In this document: one piece after another, positions 27,359 through 35,211 of the stretch
How the letters are laid out: each line of letters begins with the position of its first letter
Numbering within the stretch: position 1 is the stretch's first letter
Assembly (NCBI GenBank): GCA_967755175.1
Contig: CBRAFO010000001.1
Span: 61,801-125,800, forward strand
Length of the DNA stretch: 64,000 bases
Source of the DNA: Rariglobus sp967755175
Lineage (GTDB): Bacteria; Verrucomicrobiota; Verrucomicrobiia; Opitutales; Opitutaceae
Direction of reading: 5' to 3'
Notes under the pieces: generated by a model
What the model was told of the DNA's origin: nothing
The model's input: the letters and a program-made list of their open reading frames with translations, nothing else
Databases searched by the model: none
Position numbers and translations under genes: made by a program

Positions 27359-28210
27359 TTGCAAACCGTGTCATCTTCAAATTCCGCCGTATGCTTTCTC
27401 TTCGACAACGGCTCCTTGCGCGCGGAGTCGACGCTCAGCCTTCGACGAGTGGCTATGGCGCTGCACCTTCGGGCGGGAATGCGTGTTGAGGCGGTGTCGC
27501 TGTTACACTCCAGTAATGTTCCGGCGGAGGCATTGGGAGGCGAGCCCGCCCGGCTATTGGAGCCTGCTTTGATAGCCTTTTTTCAGGCATTTCCTGAAGG
27601 AGAAGCGGTGGTGTTGCCTTTGTTTTTCGGACCAAGTTCCGCCTTAATCGATTATGTGCCTGCGCGGTTGGCCAGCTTGCGGATGCGTTTCCCGCACGCG
27701 CGGGTGTGGCTCGCGTCTTGGTTGGTGGATCGCAGGGATGACGACACTCGGTTGGCGGAAATGTTGGCCGACCAAGTGCGAGCAACTGCACATGCGTGCA
27801 GCTGGAACCGACCAAAGGTGATATTGGTGGACCATGGTTCGCCACAAGCTGCGGTGACGGAAGTGCGTAATCATCTCGGGCAACAGTTGCGTTCGGCACT
27901 GAGGAATGAGATCGAGGCACTGACGGTGGCTTCGATGGAACGGAGGGAGGGCGAGGCATATGATTTCAACGAGCCATTGCTCGCGACGGCGTTGCGCACA
28001 CCGCCGTTTGATCACGGTGAAGTGGTGGTGGCACTACAGTTTTTATCACCCGGCCGTCATGCGGGGCCGGGCGGGGACATCGCTACAATCTGCGCGACGG
28101 CTGAGGCGGGCCGGGCTGATCTACGCACCCAAATTACCGCACCGATTGCGGTGGATGCGCGGCTCGTCGAGTTGCTCGCAGAGCGGTTGGAGCAGGCCCG
28201 CAAGACGTGA
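27359..28210 (+). CDS. CbiX/SirB-like chelatase-family protein
   Basis: About 283 residues; the start is uncertain because the 5' end offers only TTG (27359) and GTG (27368) before an internal ATG. The sequence has the duplicated chelatase fold of CbiX/SirB: PLFFGPSSALIDYVPARLASL in the first half and VILVDHGSPQAAVTEVRNHL in the second, with the HGS motif supplying a metal-binding His. These proteins insert cobalt or iron into sirohydrochlorin. No tetrapyrrole genes are nearby, so its exact substrate is open. The GGRHAGPGGDI segment near 230 resembles the second metal-binding His region. Confidence 0.72.
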   Translation: MQTVSSSNSAVCFLFDNGSLRAESTLSLRRVAMALHLRAGMRVEAVSLLHSSNVPAEALGGEPARLLEPALIAFFQAFPEGEAVVLPLFFGPSSALIDYVPARLASLRMRFPHARVWLASWLVDRRDDDTRLAEMLADQVRATAHACSWNRPKVILVDHGSPQAAVTEVRNHLGQQLRSALRNEIEALTVASMERREGEAYDFNEPLLATALRTPPFDHGEVVVALQFLSPGRHAGPGGDIATICATAEAGRADLRTQITAPIAVDARLVELLAERLEQARKT

Positions 28211-28302
28211 TCCGTCCAGTGGGTCTCCAGCGCCTCCAGCATCGGACCTGTCTAATCACGTAAGCCGAGGCAATGCAGAGCGGAACGGCGCTCTCTTCGG
28301 AC

Positions 28303-28950
28303 TTAGACCGGCTTCTTGGGCTCAATCAAACCGACTTCGAGCGCATAACGAGTGAGGCTCGCGACATCGTGAAGGTTGAGCTTGCGCATCAGATTAGTGC
28401 GGTGGTTGTCCACCGTCTTCACGCTGATATCGAGCTTGGAGGCGATTTCCTTGGTGCTGTGGCTTTCGGCGACCAATTGAAGGATCTCACGTTCGCGGTC
28501 GGTAAGGAAATCTGCGGTCGTGCTCGACGCGGGGTTAGCCACGACATTGCGGAGCAGGGATGCAACGGCTGGACCGAAATAAGTGCCTCCGTTGGCAACG
28601 GTCTCGAGACCTTTTTTGAACTCGAACAGACCAGCGGTTTTCTCCACGAAACCATGGGCACCGGCCTCAAGCATTTCGCGAACGAGCACCGGGTTTTCAT
28701 GGCCCGAAAACACCAGCACTCGAACGTTCTTCAATTGTTTGGTCAGTCGGCGAAGCAGATCGACACCGTTCAATCCAGGCAACTTGGCATCAAGAACCAG
28801 AAGGTCGGGTTTTACATCGAGACAGAGAGTGAGCGCGCTTTGGCCATCGCCACTTTCGCCGACCAGCTTGTAGTTGGGATCCAGTCGGAGAATCTCAACC
28901 AGCATTTCACGGATAGCGGTTTGATCTTCGATGATGACGAGTCTTTTCAT
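28303..28950 (-). CDS. NarL/LuxR-family response regulator
   Basis: The product has 215 residues. Receiver domain (about 3-120) with acidic pocket VIIEDQTAI, phospho-acceptor Asp in LLVLDAKLPGLNG and Lys in GFVEKTAGLFE. The C-terminal LuxR helix-turn-helix (about 148-208) is LTDREREILQLVAES with recognition helix KLDISVKTVDNHRTNLMRKL. It is a DNA-binding transcriptional regulator activated by phosphorylation. No sensor kinase is adjacent, so it is an orphan here; the kinases at 8994-14170 and 21038-23918 are candidate partners only by proximity. Confidence 0.93.
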   Translation of the reverse strand: MKRLVIIEDQTAIREMLVEILRLDPNYKLVGESGDGQSALTLCLDVKPDLLVLDAKLPGLNGVDLLRRLTKQLKNVRVLVFSGHENPVLVREMLEAGAHGFVEKTAGLFEFKKGLETVANGGTYFGPAVASLLRNVVANPASSTTADFLTDREREILQLVAESHSTKEIASKLDISVKTVDNHRTNLMRKLNLHDVASLTRYALEVGLIEPKKPV

Positions 28951-29068
28951 GCAGGCTGGACGAGAATGAATAGGAAGTTAGTCGGCTAAAATCAGCCCCG
29001 ACATCGACACACAACAAGACGGCCTCCATTCTGAAGCGATAACTTTTTGTAATCCCTCGTAGGTTTTC

Positions 29069-29542
29069 ATGAAAAAACTCAGCCCCATGCCCACGATTAA
29101 CTCCGTTTTTTTGTGCGTAATCGGCCTGTGTTTGTCAGGCCTCGCGGGATGTGCGGATGCCCCCGTCATCGCGGAAGCCAAGCCGGCCCCTGCGACTGAT
29201 GTGGGCCGGCTGCAGGCTTGGCGCGACGCCGAGCAAGTGGCGGCCCGCGACGACGGGCGCGTGACGGTGATTGGCAGTGGTGAGTCCATGCGGCCCATCT
29301 ACGGTGAAAATACCGTGCTGGTATTGAGCAAGATCGACTACGCGGATCTGAAACCGGGCATGCAGGTGGGCTACATCAATCAGAGTGGGCATCGTGTTGT
29401 TCACGTGTTGCTCGAACAGGATGTCCGCGGGTGGAAAGTGCAGGGACTGAACAACGACACGGTGGATCGTGAGCGGGTCACGCGCTACAATTTGATCGGT
29501 GTGGTCTATGCCTCCTTCGCTACAGACGAGACATTGAAGTAA
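29069..29542 (+). CDS. lipoprotein with S24/S26 (signal-peptidase-like) domain
   Basis: The product has 157 residues. The N-terminal signal ends with lipobox LAGC (Cys28), so the protein should be a lipid-anchored envelope protein. The rest matches the start of the S24/S26 fold: GSGESMRPIYGE with the nucleophile-position Ser73, the strand VLVLSKIDYADLKPGMQVGYI, then HRVVHVLLEQ, where LexA/LepB proteins have the general-base Lys. No Lys is seen there; His108 or His112 could serve, as in Ser-His signal peptidases, or the protein may be inactive. The end LIGVVYASF is typical of the fold. It is preceded by AT-rich sequence and stands alone. Confidence 0.75.
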   Translation: MKKLSPMPTINSVFLCVIGLCLSGLAGCADAPVIAEAKPAPATDVGRLQAWRDAEQVAARDDGRVTVIGSGESMRPIYGENTVLVLSKIDYADLKPGMQVGYINQSGHRVVHVLLEQDVRGWKVQGLNNDTVDRERVTRYNLIGVVYASFATDETLK

Positions 29543-29718
29543 ACGGTCAGCCCTCCTAGTTCGTCGTTTCTCGTTTCGCCGGAGCGCACGTCTGCGGATT
29601 ACCTCCTCGGCTGAAACACAAACACGTGAGTCAACGCGCTCTTATGATTAGCAGCGGATCGATTGCCGGAACGGGAAATGCCCTCACCGGGCCATGCCCT
29701 AATTCGCTAACTGGCCGG

Positions 29719-29793
29719 TGGTGGGTCGACCGGGATTCGAACCCGGAACCAACAACTTAAAAGGATGCTGCTCTACCATTGAGCTATCGACCC
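29719..29793 (-). tRNA. tRNA-Lys (anticodon TTT), CCA encoded
   Basis: Read on the minus strand: acceptor GGGTCGA paired with TCGACCC, D-arm GCTC/GAGC, anticodon loop CTTTTAA (anticodon TTT), T-arm CCGGG-TTCGAAT-CCCGG, then discriminator A and an encoded CCA. The anticodon stem GCATC/GTTGT has one U-U mismatch and one G-U pair; all other stems are perfect. The tRNA identity is clear from the loop and anticodon. Confidence 0.93.
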
Positions 29794-30014
29794 CCGAACC
29801 AGAAGAGGGCTTGAATTGATTTCCAGAGCAACGTTTGGCAAGCGTTTTTTCCCCGGAAGAATTCTTTGTCCGTTGACACTTCCGATTCGCCACCAACGTC
29901 TGGTGACGCGTGCCCCTTGCACTTGCCAATCCACCAGCCACATTGCCTGAGCCAACCCTACGGAAAAATTTGGGAACAATTCAAAAATACGCGCATCACA
30001 CTTCCTCTGAACGT

Positions 30015-30617
30015 ATGTCCACGAAAGCTCAGGAAGTCGCCTTGGATCGCTTGCTGGTTGACCGCTTCAAAGGCGGCGATGAAGCGGCCTTCAACGAAAT
30101 GGTGAGTCGTTATTGGGATCGCATCTATGGAATGGTGCACCAACTCCTGCGCAATCAGCAGGACGCTGAAGAGGTAACTCAGGACGCCTTCATTCGCGCC
30201 CACCGTGCGCTCGCGAATTTTCGCGGCGAGTCGGCGTTCTCCACTTGGCTTTACCAGATCGCCACGAATCTCGCACGCAACCGCTACTGGTATTGGTGGC
30301 GTCGCAAGCGGGATAAGAGCGTGTCCTTCGATCAACCGGTCAGTGATGACAACCCCACGCCTTTGTCAGAGGTATTTTCCACTGAAATGGCCACGCCTGG
30401 GGACATCACCGTCACGCAGGAACTCGTCGATCATATCGCGGTCGGGATGGAAAAGATCAGCGCGAAACACCGCGAAGTTTTGATTTTGAGAAACGTTAAA
30501 AACATGGCTTACGAGGAAATCGCCGAGGTGCTGAACATCTCTGTTGGCACGGTAAAAAGCCGCATCGCCCGCGCCCGCGAGAGCCTGCGTGACGCCATCG
30601 GAAAGGATTTCAAGTGA
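30015..30617 (+). CDS. ECF-family RNA polymerase sigma factor (RpoE-like)
   Basis: The product has 200 residues from the ATG at 30015. Region 2: FKGGDEAAFNEMVSRYWDRI, the RNA polymerase contact DAEEVTQDAFIRAHRAL and FRGESAFSTWLYQIATNLARN (regions 2.3-2.4). Region 4: VGMEKISAKHREVLILRNVK and the helix-turn-helix EEIAEVLNISVGTVKSRIARARESL. The linker with FSTEMATPGD is typical of RpoE/SigW-like groups. The stop overlaps the start of the next gene by four bases; that gene encodes a membrane-spanning anti-sigma-like protein, so the sigma factor is probably held inactive at the membrane. Confidence 0.94.
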   Translation: MSTKAQEVALDRLLVDRFKGGDEAAFNEMVSRYWDRIYGMVHQLLRNQQDAEEVTQDAFIRAHRALANFRGESAFSTWLYQIATNLARNRYWYWWRRKRDKSVSFDQPVSDDNPTPLSEVFSTEMATPGDITVTQELVDHIAVGMEKISAKHREVLILRNVKNMAYEEIAEVLNISVGTVKSRIARARESLRDAIGKDFK

Positions 30618-31327
30618 ACGACCATCGCTTCATCGAACTGCTCAACCTCTACGTTGACGAACAGATCGGGCCTGACGAAGCCGCCGAGCTGGAGGCCGAA
30701 GTTTTACGTCATCCGGCCCGCCGCCGCACTTACGACCAATACTGTCGCCTGCAACGCGGCTGTTGCATGCTCGTGGATAGTGCTCGTTCGCATGCGCCGG
30801 CTTCGCACGGATTCGTGCGTTCTTTGCGCGAAGCGGAACGCAAGATCGCCGCGTCCCGGCGCCCGGCGTGGCGCACTGCCTATACCGGCATGTATGGCAC
30901 AGCGGCACTCGCGGCCTGTGTTGCCATGGTCCTCATGGTTAATCGCCCAGCTTCGGTGCATGAAGGCACGGTTGATAGCCTCGCGGAGGCCGGGCGGCCT
31001 GTAGTGGTCGAAACCCCCGCTCCTGCAGTCGCAGTCGCCATGGTTCAACCGCCCGTTACGGTATCATCCTCCTTTGATATGCAGCCGGCGCTCGCTGCTA
31101 CCGGACTCGGCGTAGTGCGTAATGCACGTGAGGCGGAGATTGCCGCGAATGATCGCGAGGCGCTGGAGTGGATGCAGCGGGTCGAATTACTGCCGACCCA
31201 GCGGGTGATCGTGGATGATCAGACCTTTGAAGCCCGAGCAACCTTGCAGCCCGACAATCGGGTGTTCCGTAGTCGCCATTCCATTCAGGGAAACGCGGAG
31301 TTCACGGCGTTTCAGTTCCAGCGCTGA
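30614..31327 (+). CDS. putative transmembrane anti-sigma factor
   Basis: The product has 237 residues from a GTG that overlaps the sigma-factor stop (GTGA). The N-terminal 75 residues (FIELLNLYVDEQIGPDEAAE, LEAEVLRHPARRRTYDQYCR) resemble the anti-sigma domain that clasps ECF sigma factors, although the zinc-binding HxxxCxxC pattern is incomplete (Tyr-Cys-Arg and GCC are present). One transmembrane helix follows (about 95-112, GTAALAACVAMVLMV). The periplasmic part is Val/Pro/Ala-rich. Context makes it the regulator of the adjacent sigma factor. The operon ends at the terminator at 31358-31388. Confidence 0.8.
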   Translation: MNDHRFIELLNLYVDEQIGPDEAAELEAEVLRHPARRRTYDQYCRLQRGCCMLVDSARSHAPASHGFVRSLREAERKIAASRRPAWRTAYTGMYGTAALAACVAMVLMVNRPASVHEGTVDSLAEAGRPVVVETPAPAVAVAMVQPPVTVSSSFDMQPALAATGLGVVRNAREAEIAANDREALEWMQRVELLPTQRVIVDDQTFEARATLQPDNRVFRSRHSIQGNAEFTAFQFQR

Positions 31328-31357
31328 CAGGTATGGTGGCACCTTTTTAGATCAGTA

Positions 31358-31388
31358 AGCCCGTGGATAGAACCCACGGGCTTTTTTT
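31358..31388 (+). terminator. rho-independent terminator of the sigma/anti-sigma operon
   Basis: A 9-bp stem, AGCCCGTGG with CCACGGGCT, and a short loop, followed by a run of seven T. It begins 31 bases after the anti-sigma stop. Confidence 0.88.
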
Positions 31389-31522
31389 GGTGACAGTCGG
31401 CGAGCAGCGGACAACCGGTATCGTAACTATCGATGGGGTTAACGGGCGGACTGGCCGACGGACAGTGCGCTGAGTGGTGCGACGAGTCGCCGGTGAGGCG
31501 GCTTCGTCCATGCTCGGTTAAT

Positions 31523-32140
31523 TTATGAGCCGAGGGCTTTTTTGATGAGCTGCTCAGTTGTGGCCTTCGGGCCAAGCGCGAGTGTTGCACGGCGGATGGC
31601 TTCGTCGGCATCGGCGGTCTTGTAACCCAGCGCAGTGAGCGCGAGCACCGCGTCGCGCATTTTGTTGTCGGAGGGAGCGGAGATCGAGCCGTCCTCGGTG
31701 CTACTGGCGGACAAAACCGTTGCGGCCGATCCAGTCGCGCCGACTTTGGCACGAAGCTCGATTACGAGGCGTTCGGCGGTTTTCTTGCCGATGCCGGGGC
31801 ATTTCGCGAGCGTGGCGATGTCGCCGCTGCCAATCGCGCTTTGCAGCGAGGGCAGGGAGAGCTTGCTCATGATGGTGAGCGCCATCTTTGGGCCGACGCC
31901 GGTGACATGCTCGATCATTAGACGGAAAAAGTCGCGCTCCGCCGGCGTGGCGAAGCCGTAAAGCGTCTGTGAGTCTTCGCGATAAATCACCAGCGTGTGA
32001 AGCTTCACGGTCGAGCCAGTGACGGGGAGTTTCTCCGCCGTGGTCACGGGGATATTCACTTCGTAGCCGAGCCCGTTGAGCTCAATAATCGCGTGCAACG
32101 GAGTCGCCGCAGTGAGCAGGCCTTGGATGGAAGTGATCAT
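31523..32140 (-). CDS. ruvA: Holliday junction DNA helicase subunit RuvA
   Basis: The product has 205 residues. Domain I is an OB fold (MITSIQGLLTAATPLHAIIE, LHTLVIYREDSQTLYGF). Domain II has two helix-hairpin-helix motifs, IEHVTGVGPKMALTIMS and LAKCPGIGKKTAERLVIELR. A flexible acidic/Ser-rich linker leads to the C-terminal RuvB-binding domain (RDAVLALTALGYKTADADEAI). RuvA tetramers hold the four-way junction for RuvB. No ruvB or ruvC in the window. dapB lies upstream on the same strand after a hairpin-containing 78-base gap. Confidence 0.95.
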   Translation of the reverse strand: MITSIQGLLTAATPLHAIIELNGLGYEVNIPVTTAEKLPVTGSTVKLHTLVIYREDSQTLYGFATPAERDFFRLMIEHVTGVGPKMALTIMSKLSLPSLQSAIGSGDIATLAKCPGIGKKTAERLVIELRAKVGATGSAATVLSASSTEDGSISAPSDNKMRDAVLALTALGYKTADADEAIRRATLALGPKATTEQLIKKALGS

Positions 32141-32166
32141 ACGAAAATAAAGAAAGGCAGGCTGGA

Positions 32167-32208
32167 ATCACCGCTGACGCTTGCGGCTAGGAGAGCGCCA
32201 GCGGTGAT
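32167..32208. repeat. imperfect palindrome related to 6071-6110
   Basis: Arms ATCACCGCTGACGCT (32167-32181) and AGCGCCAGCGGTGAT (32194-32208) pair with one mismatch around a 12-base loop, between ruvA and dapB. The right arm shares GAGCGCCAGCG with the perfect palindrome at 6071-6110, suggesting one intergenic repeat family. There is no U-tract. Confidence 0.75.
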
Positions 32209-32218
32209 AATTGGGTGA

Positions 32219-32950
32219 TCAGCGCAGGCCGAGCACGTCCTGCATGTCGTAGACTCCAGCCGGACGGCCGATGACCCATTGGGCGGCACGAATCGAACCA
32301 CGGGCAAAGATGCCGCGATCGGAGGCTTTGTGCGTCAGCTCGATGCGTTCGCCGAGTGCGGCAAACATCACGGTGTGATCGCCAACCACGTCACCACCGC
32401 GCAAGGCATGAATGCCAACTTCGGTGGAGGTGCGTTCGCCGGTAATGCCTTCGCGGCCGTGACGCAGTGCGTCGGCGGTGAGTTTGCGTTCCTCCAAGAT
32501 GATCTCAAGGAGGCGCGCGGCGGTGCCGCTGGGCGCATCTTTTTTGAAGCGATGATGCATCTCAACGACCTCGGCATCGTAATCGGACCCGAGGACAGAC
32601 GCGGCACGACGGGTGAGGGCGAAAAGCAAATTCACGCCCACCGAGTAGTTGCCCGACCAGACACATGGGATCTTGGCGGCTTCGGCGAGGAGGTGCTTTT
32701 TCTCATCGGCCGCGTGGCCGGTCGTGCCAACCACGAGCGGCTTGTTGTGCACCACGGCCAAGCGCACGACCTCGGAGGAGATCTTGTGCGAGCTGAAATC
32801 GATGATGACATCGCTTTGGGCGATGCCGGCGGAGATGTCGTCGCCCGAGTCAATGGCAGCGGCGATGGTCGCGCCTGCCTCGATGGCGGCGGCGGTGATG
32901 GCCTGGCCCATGCGGCCGCGGGCTCCGATAAGAGCGATACGAAGCGACAT
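32219..32950 (-). CDS. dapB: 4-hydroxy-tetrahydrodipicolinate reductase
   Basis: The product has 243 residues. N-terminal Rossmann motif LIGARGRMGQAI; DVIIDFSSHKISSEVVRLA; PLVVGTTGHAADE; and the catalytic/substrate loop EMHHRFKKDAPSGTA with the His pair and Lys. The C-terminal dimer domain has LRGGDVVGDHTVMFAALGERIELTHKA. It reduces the product of DapA in lysine and diaminopimelate synthesis. dapA lies four bases upstream on the same strand, so the two form an operon. Confidence 0.96.
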   Translation of the reverse strand: MSLRIALIGARGRMGQAITAAAIEAGATIAAAIDSGDDISAGIAQSDVIIDFSSHKISSEVVRLAVVHNKPLVVGTTGHAADEKKHLLAEAAKIPCVWSGNYSVGVNLLFALTRRAASVLGSDYDAEVVEMHHRFKKDAPSGTAARLLEIILEERKLTADALRHGREGITGERTSTEVGIHALRGGDVVGDHTVMFAALGERIELTHKASDRGIFARGSIRAAQWVIGRPAGVYDMQDVLGLR

Positions 32951-32954
32951 GGGA

Positions 32955-33845
32955 TTACTTGCCGAGGGACTTGAGGACGGCGAGGAGCGTCTGCTCGCTG
33001 GCTTTGGTGAGCTCGGAGAGCGGTTCGCGCACGATGTCGGTGCGAATGATGCCGGCCCGGGCGAGCGCGTATTTCACCGGCACGGGATTCGGCTCGATGA
33101 AGAGCGTCTTGAAGATCGGATAGAGTTTGCGGTGGAGCTTGGTGGCCTTGGGCAAATCGCCAGCGAGGCCGGTATTTACGAGCTGCACGACTTCCTTCGC
33201 GAAGAGATTGGATGCGACGCTAATCACGCCTTCGGCGCCTACCGAGATAAAGGGCAGGGTCAGGCTGTCGTCGCCGCTGAGGACCGTGATGTCCTTGCCC
33301 AGCGCGTTCTTGATCTGATCCACGCGATCGATGGAGCCGCCCGCTTCCTTGATGTAACGGACGTGCGGATACTTTGCGCGCAGGCGCTCGATGACCGGCA
33401 CGCCGATCTCGATACCGCAACGGCCGGGGATGGAGTAGAGGATGACAGGCTTGTCGGTGGCCTCGGCGACGGCGGCGAAGTAGCGATAAACGCCTTCTTG
33501 GGAGGGCTTGTTGTAATAGGGCGCGACGACGAGCACGGCGTCGGAGCCGGCCTCAGTGGCGAGGGTGGTGAGTTCAACGGCCTCCTTGGTGGAGTTGGAA
33601 CCCGTGCCGGCGATCACGGGCACGCGACCGCGGGTGGCCTCAATGACGGCGCGCACGACGTCGAGGTGTTCTTCGTGGGAAAGAGTAGGGGACTCGCCAG
33701 TCGTGCCGACGGGGACGAGGCCGTTGATGCCGGACTTGATCTGAAACTCCACGAGTTTGCGCAGATCGTCATAGGCGACGGACTGATCTTTTTGGAAGGG
33801 GGTCACGAGCGCTGTGATCGTGCCGGTAAGAGGACGGAGTTTCAT
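32955..33845 (-). CDS. dapA: 4-hydroxy-tetrahydrodipicolinate synthase
   Basis: The product has 296 residues from the ATG at 33845 (MKLRPLTGTITALVTPF); the extended frame to 34013 is antisense to the next gene and rejected. TIM-barrel aldolase of the NAL family: GTTGESPTLSHEEH, the tyrosine of VILYSIPGRCG, the Schiff-base lysine in YIKEAGGSIDR and GDDSLTLPFISVGAEGVISV. It condenses pyruvate with aspartate semialdehyde. It forms an operon with dapB. The divergent pilT-like gene starts 83 bases away, so the promoters of both are in this short gap. Confidence 0.96.
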   Translation of the reverse strand: MKLRPLTGTITALVTPFQKDQSVAYDDLRKLVEFQIKSGINGLVPVGTTGESPTLSHEEHLDVVRAVIEATRGRVPVIAGTGSNSTKEAVELTTLATEAGSDAVLVVAPYYNKPSQEGVYRYFAAVAEATDKPVILYSIPGRCGIEIGVPVIERLRAKYPHVRYIKEAGGSIDRVDQIKNALGKDITVLSGDDSLTLPFISVGAEGVISVASNLFAKEVVQLVNTGLAGDLPKATKLHRKLYPIFKTLFIEPNPVPVKYALARAGIIRTDIVREPLSELTKASEQTLLAVLKSLGK

Positions 33846-33927
33846 GGCTGGTTTACGGAAGATACCTTGCACAGCAGAGCACCCCACTTTACCAAATCCG
33901 CAACGTTTTTCATCCACCCCTACTTGC

Positions 33928-35016
33928 ATGTCGCAGACCACTGAAATTTTTAACGACTTGCTCAAATTGGCCGTGGAAAGCGGCGCGAGCGATATCGTGA
34001 TCAAGTCCAACAAGCCCGGCTATGTGCGCCTCTCGGGGCGTTTGAAGCCGGTGGATATGGACCCGATTTCCGCGGACGAAGTGCGTGAGTTTGTGGATAC
34101 GCATGTGCCTCGCGTCTTCAAAGAGCGCTGGGAAGACGAAGGGCAGGTGGACTTCGCGTATTCAGCCGAAGGCATCGGTCGTTTCCGCGTGAACGGGTTC
34201 CATCAACGCGGCACGGCGAGCATCGTCATGCGTCATATTAAGAGCCGCGTGCCGACGTTCGCCAACCTCGGGCTCAACCCCGAGCCGCTGCTCAACCTCG
34301 CGAAAGCCAAAGATGGCATCGTGCTGGTGTGTGGCGCAACCGGCTCCGGCAAGAGTTCGACCATGGCCGCCATGCTCGGCTGGATTAACGAGAACGCCGA
34401 CAAGCACATCGTCACGCTGGAGGACCCGATCGAGTTTACTTTCCAAGATGACAAGTCGGTGTTCCAGCAGCGCGAAATCGGCCTCGACGTGCCGACCTTC
34501 GAATTGGCGATCAAGTCGGTGCTGCGCCAAAACCCTGACATCATCCTGATCGGCGAAATGCGTGATCGCGAAACGTTCGAGACCGCGATTTCGGCGGCCG
34601 AGACCGGCCACTTGGTATTCTCGACGATGCACGCCGCCACCGTGGCGCAGTCACTCACGCGCCTATTCGAGTTTTTCCCGCCCGAGCAGCAAATTCAGGC
34701 ACGCCGACAAGTCGCCGGTTCGCTGCGCGGCTTTATCTGTCAAAAACTGGTGCCCATGATGGAGGGCGGTGGACGCGTCCCGGCAAACGAGATTCTCAGT
34801 GCCGATAGCGTGATCAAAACCCTGATTCTCGAAGGCCAGTTCGAGAAGATCCAAGGTCTGCTTGAGAGCGGCACCGACTCGGCGAGTTTTTCATTTAATC
34901 GCGATCTCTACCGCCTTGTTAAGGCCGGCACGGTCAGCAAGGCGGAGGCGCTGCGTTTCTCGCCGAACCCGCAGGCGTTGGAGATGAACCTCAAGGGCAT
35001 CTTCTTTAAAACGTAA
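33928..35016 (+). CDS. pilT: PilT/PilU-family type IV pilus retraction ATPase
   Basis: The product has 362 residues from the ATG at 33928. N-terminal PAS-like domain (GASDIVIKSNKPGYVRLSGR), Walker A GATGSGKS (136-143), the Asp box with VTLEDPIEFTF, Walker B PDIILIGEMRDRETF and the His box ETGHLVFSTMHAATVAQSL. The C-terminal AIRNLIRE-type retraction motif of PilT is not obvious, so it may be a PilU-like paralogue. It powers pilus retraction and twitching. No other pilus genes lie nearby. It is divergent from dapA and followed by an inverted repeat. Confidence 0.9.
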   Translation: MSQTTEIFNDLLKLAVESGASDIVIKSNKPGYVRLSGRLKPVDMDPISADEVREFVDTHVPRVFKERWEDEGQVDFAYSAEGIGRFRVNGFHQRGTASIVMRHIKSRVPTFANLGLNPEPLLNLAKAKDGIVLVCGATGSGKSSTMAAMLGWINENADKHIVTLEDPIEFTFQDDKSVFQQREIGLDVPTFELAIKSVLRQNPDIILIGEMRDRETFETAISAAETGHLVFSTMHAATVAQSLTRLFEFFPPEQQIQARRQVAGSLRGFICQKLVPMMEGGGRVPANEILSADSVIKTLILEGQFEKIQGLLESGTDSASFSFNRDLYRLVKAGTVSKAEALRFSPNPQALEMNLKGIFFKT

Positions 35017-35046
35017 GCTGTTTAGCACCGGTTCAGCGCCGGGGCG

Positions 35047-35086
35047 GACACGCTCGGGGCGCGCTTCAAGCGCGTTCGAGCGTGTC
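35047..35086. repeat. imperfect inverted repeat between pilT and fabD
   Basis: Arms GACACGCTCG..GCGCGCTT and AAGCGCG..CGAGCGTGTC pair across almost 20 bases with two internal mismatches and almost no loop. It could act as a transcript 3' hairpin of pilT; no T-run follows. The rest of this 195-base gap shows nothing else. Confidence 0.7.
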
Positions 35087-35211
35087 GGGAGGTGTTCAGG
35101 ATGCCTCGCGTTCAGCTCGGAATGACACGCTCTCGTTCGTGCGGATCGTGTTGGTGGGATTTCGGGCTTGGTTTCGATGGGGTCGGGCTTTAGCCGTGAA
35201 CCTTTCCAAAC

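Noticed and set aside
29873..29901. TTGACA as -35 promoter element of the ECF sigma gene
   Set aside because: No acceptable -10 box lies 16-18 bases downstream (ACGTCT).
29699..29941. 80-codon minus-strand frame with SSMVEQHPFKLLVPGSNPGR
   Set aside because: This is the well-known translation artefact of a tRNA gene (tRNA-Lys here).
32955..34013. Longer dapA frame starting at 34013
   Set aside because: The first 56 codons are antisense to the pilT-like gene; DapA homology starts at 33845.
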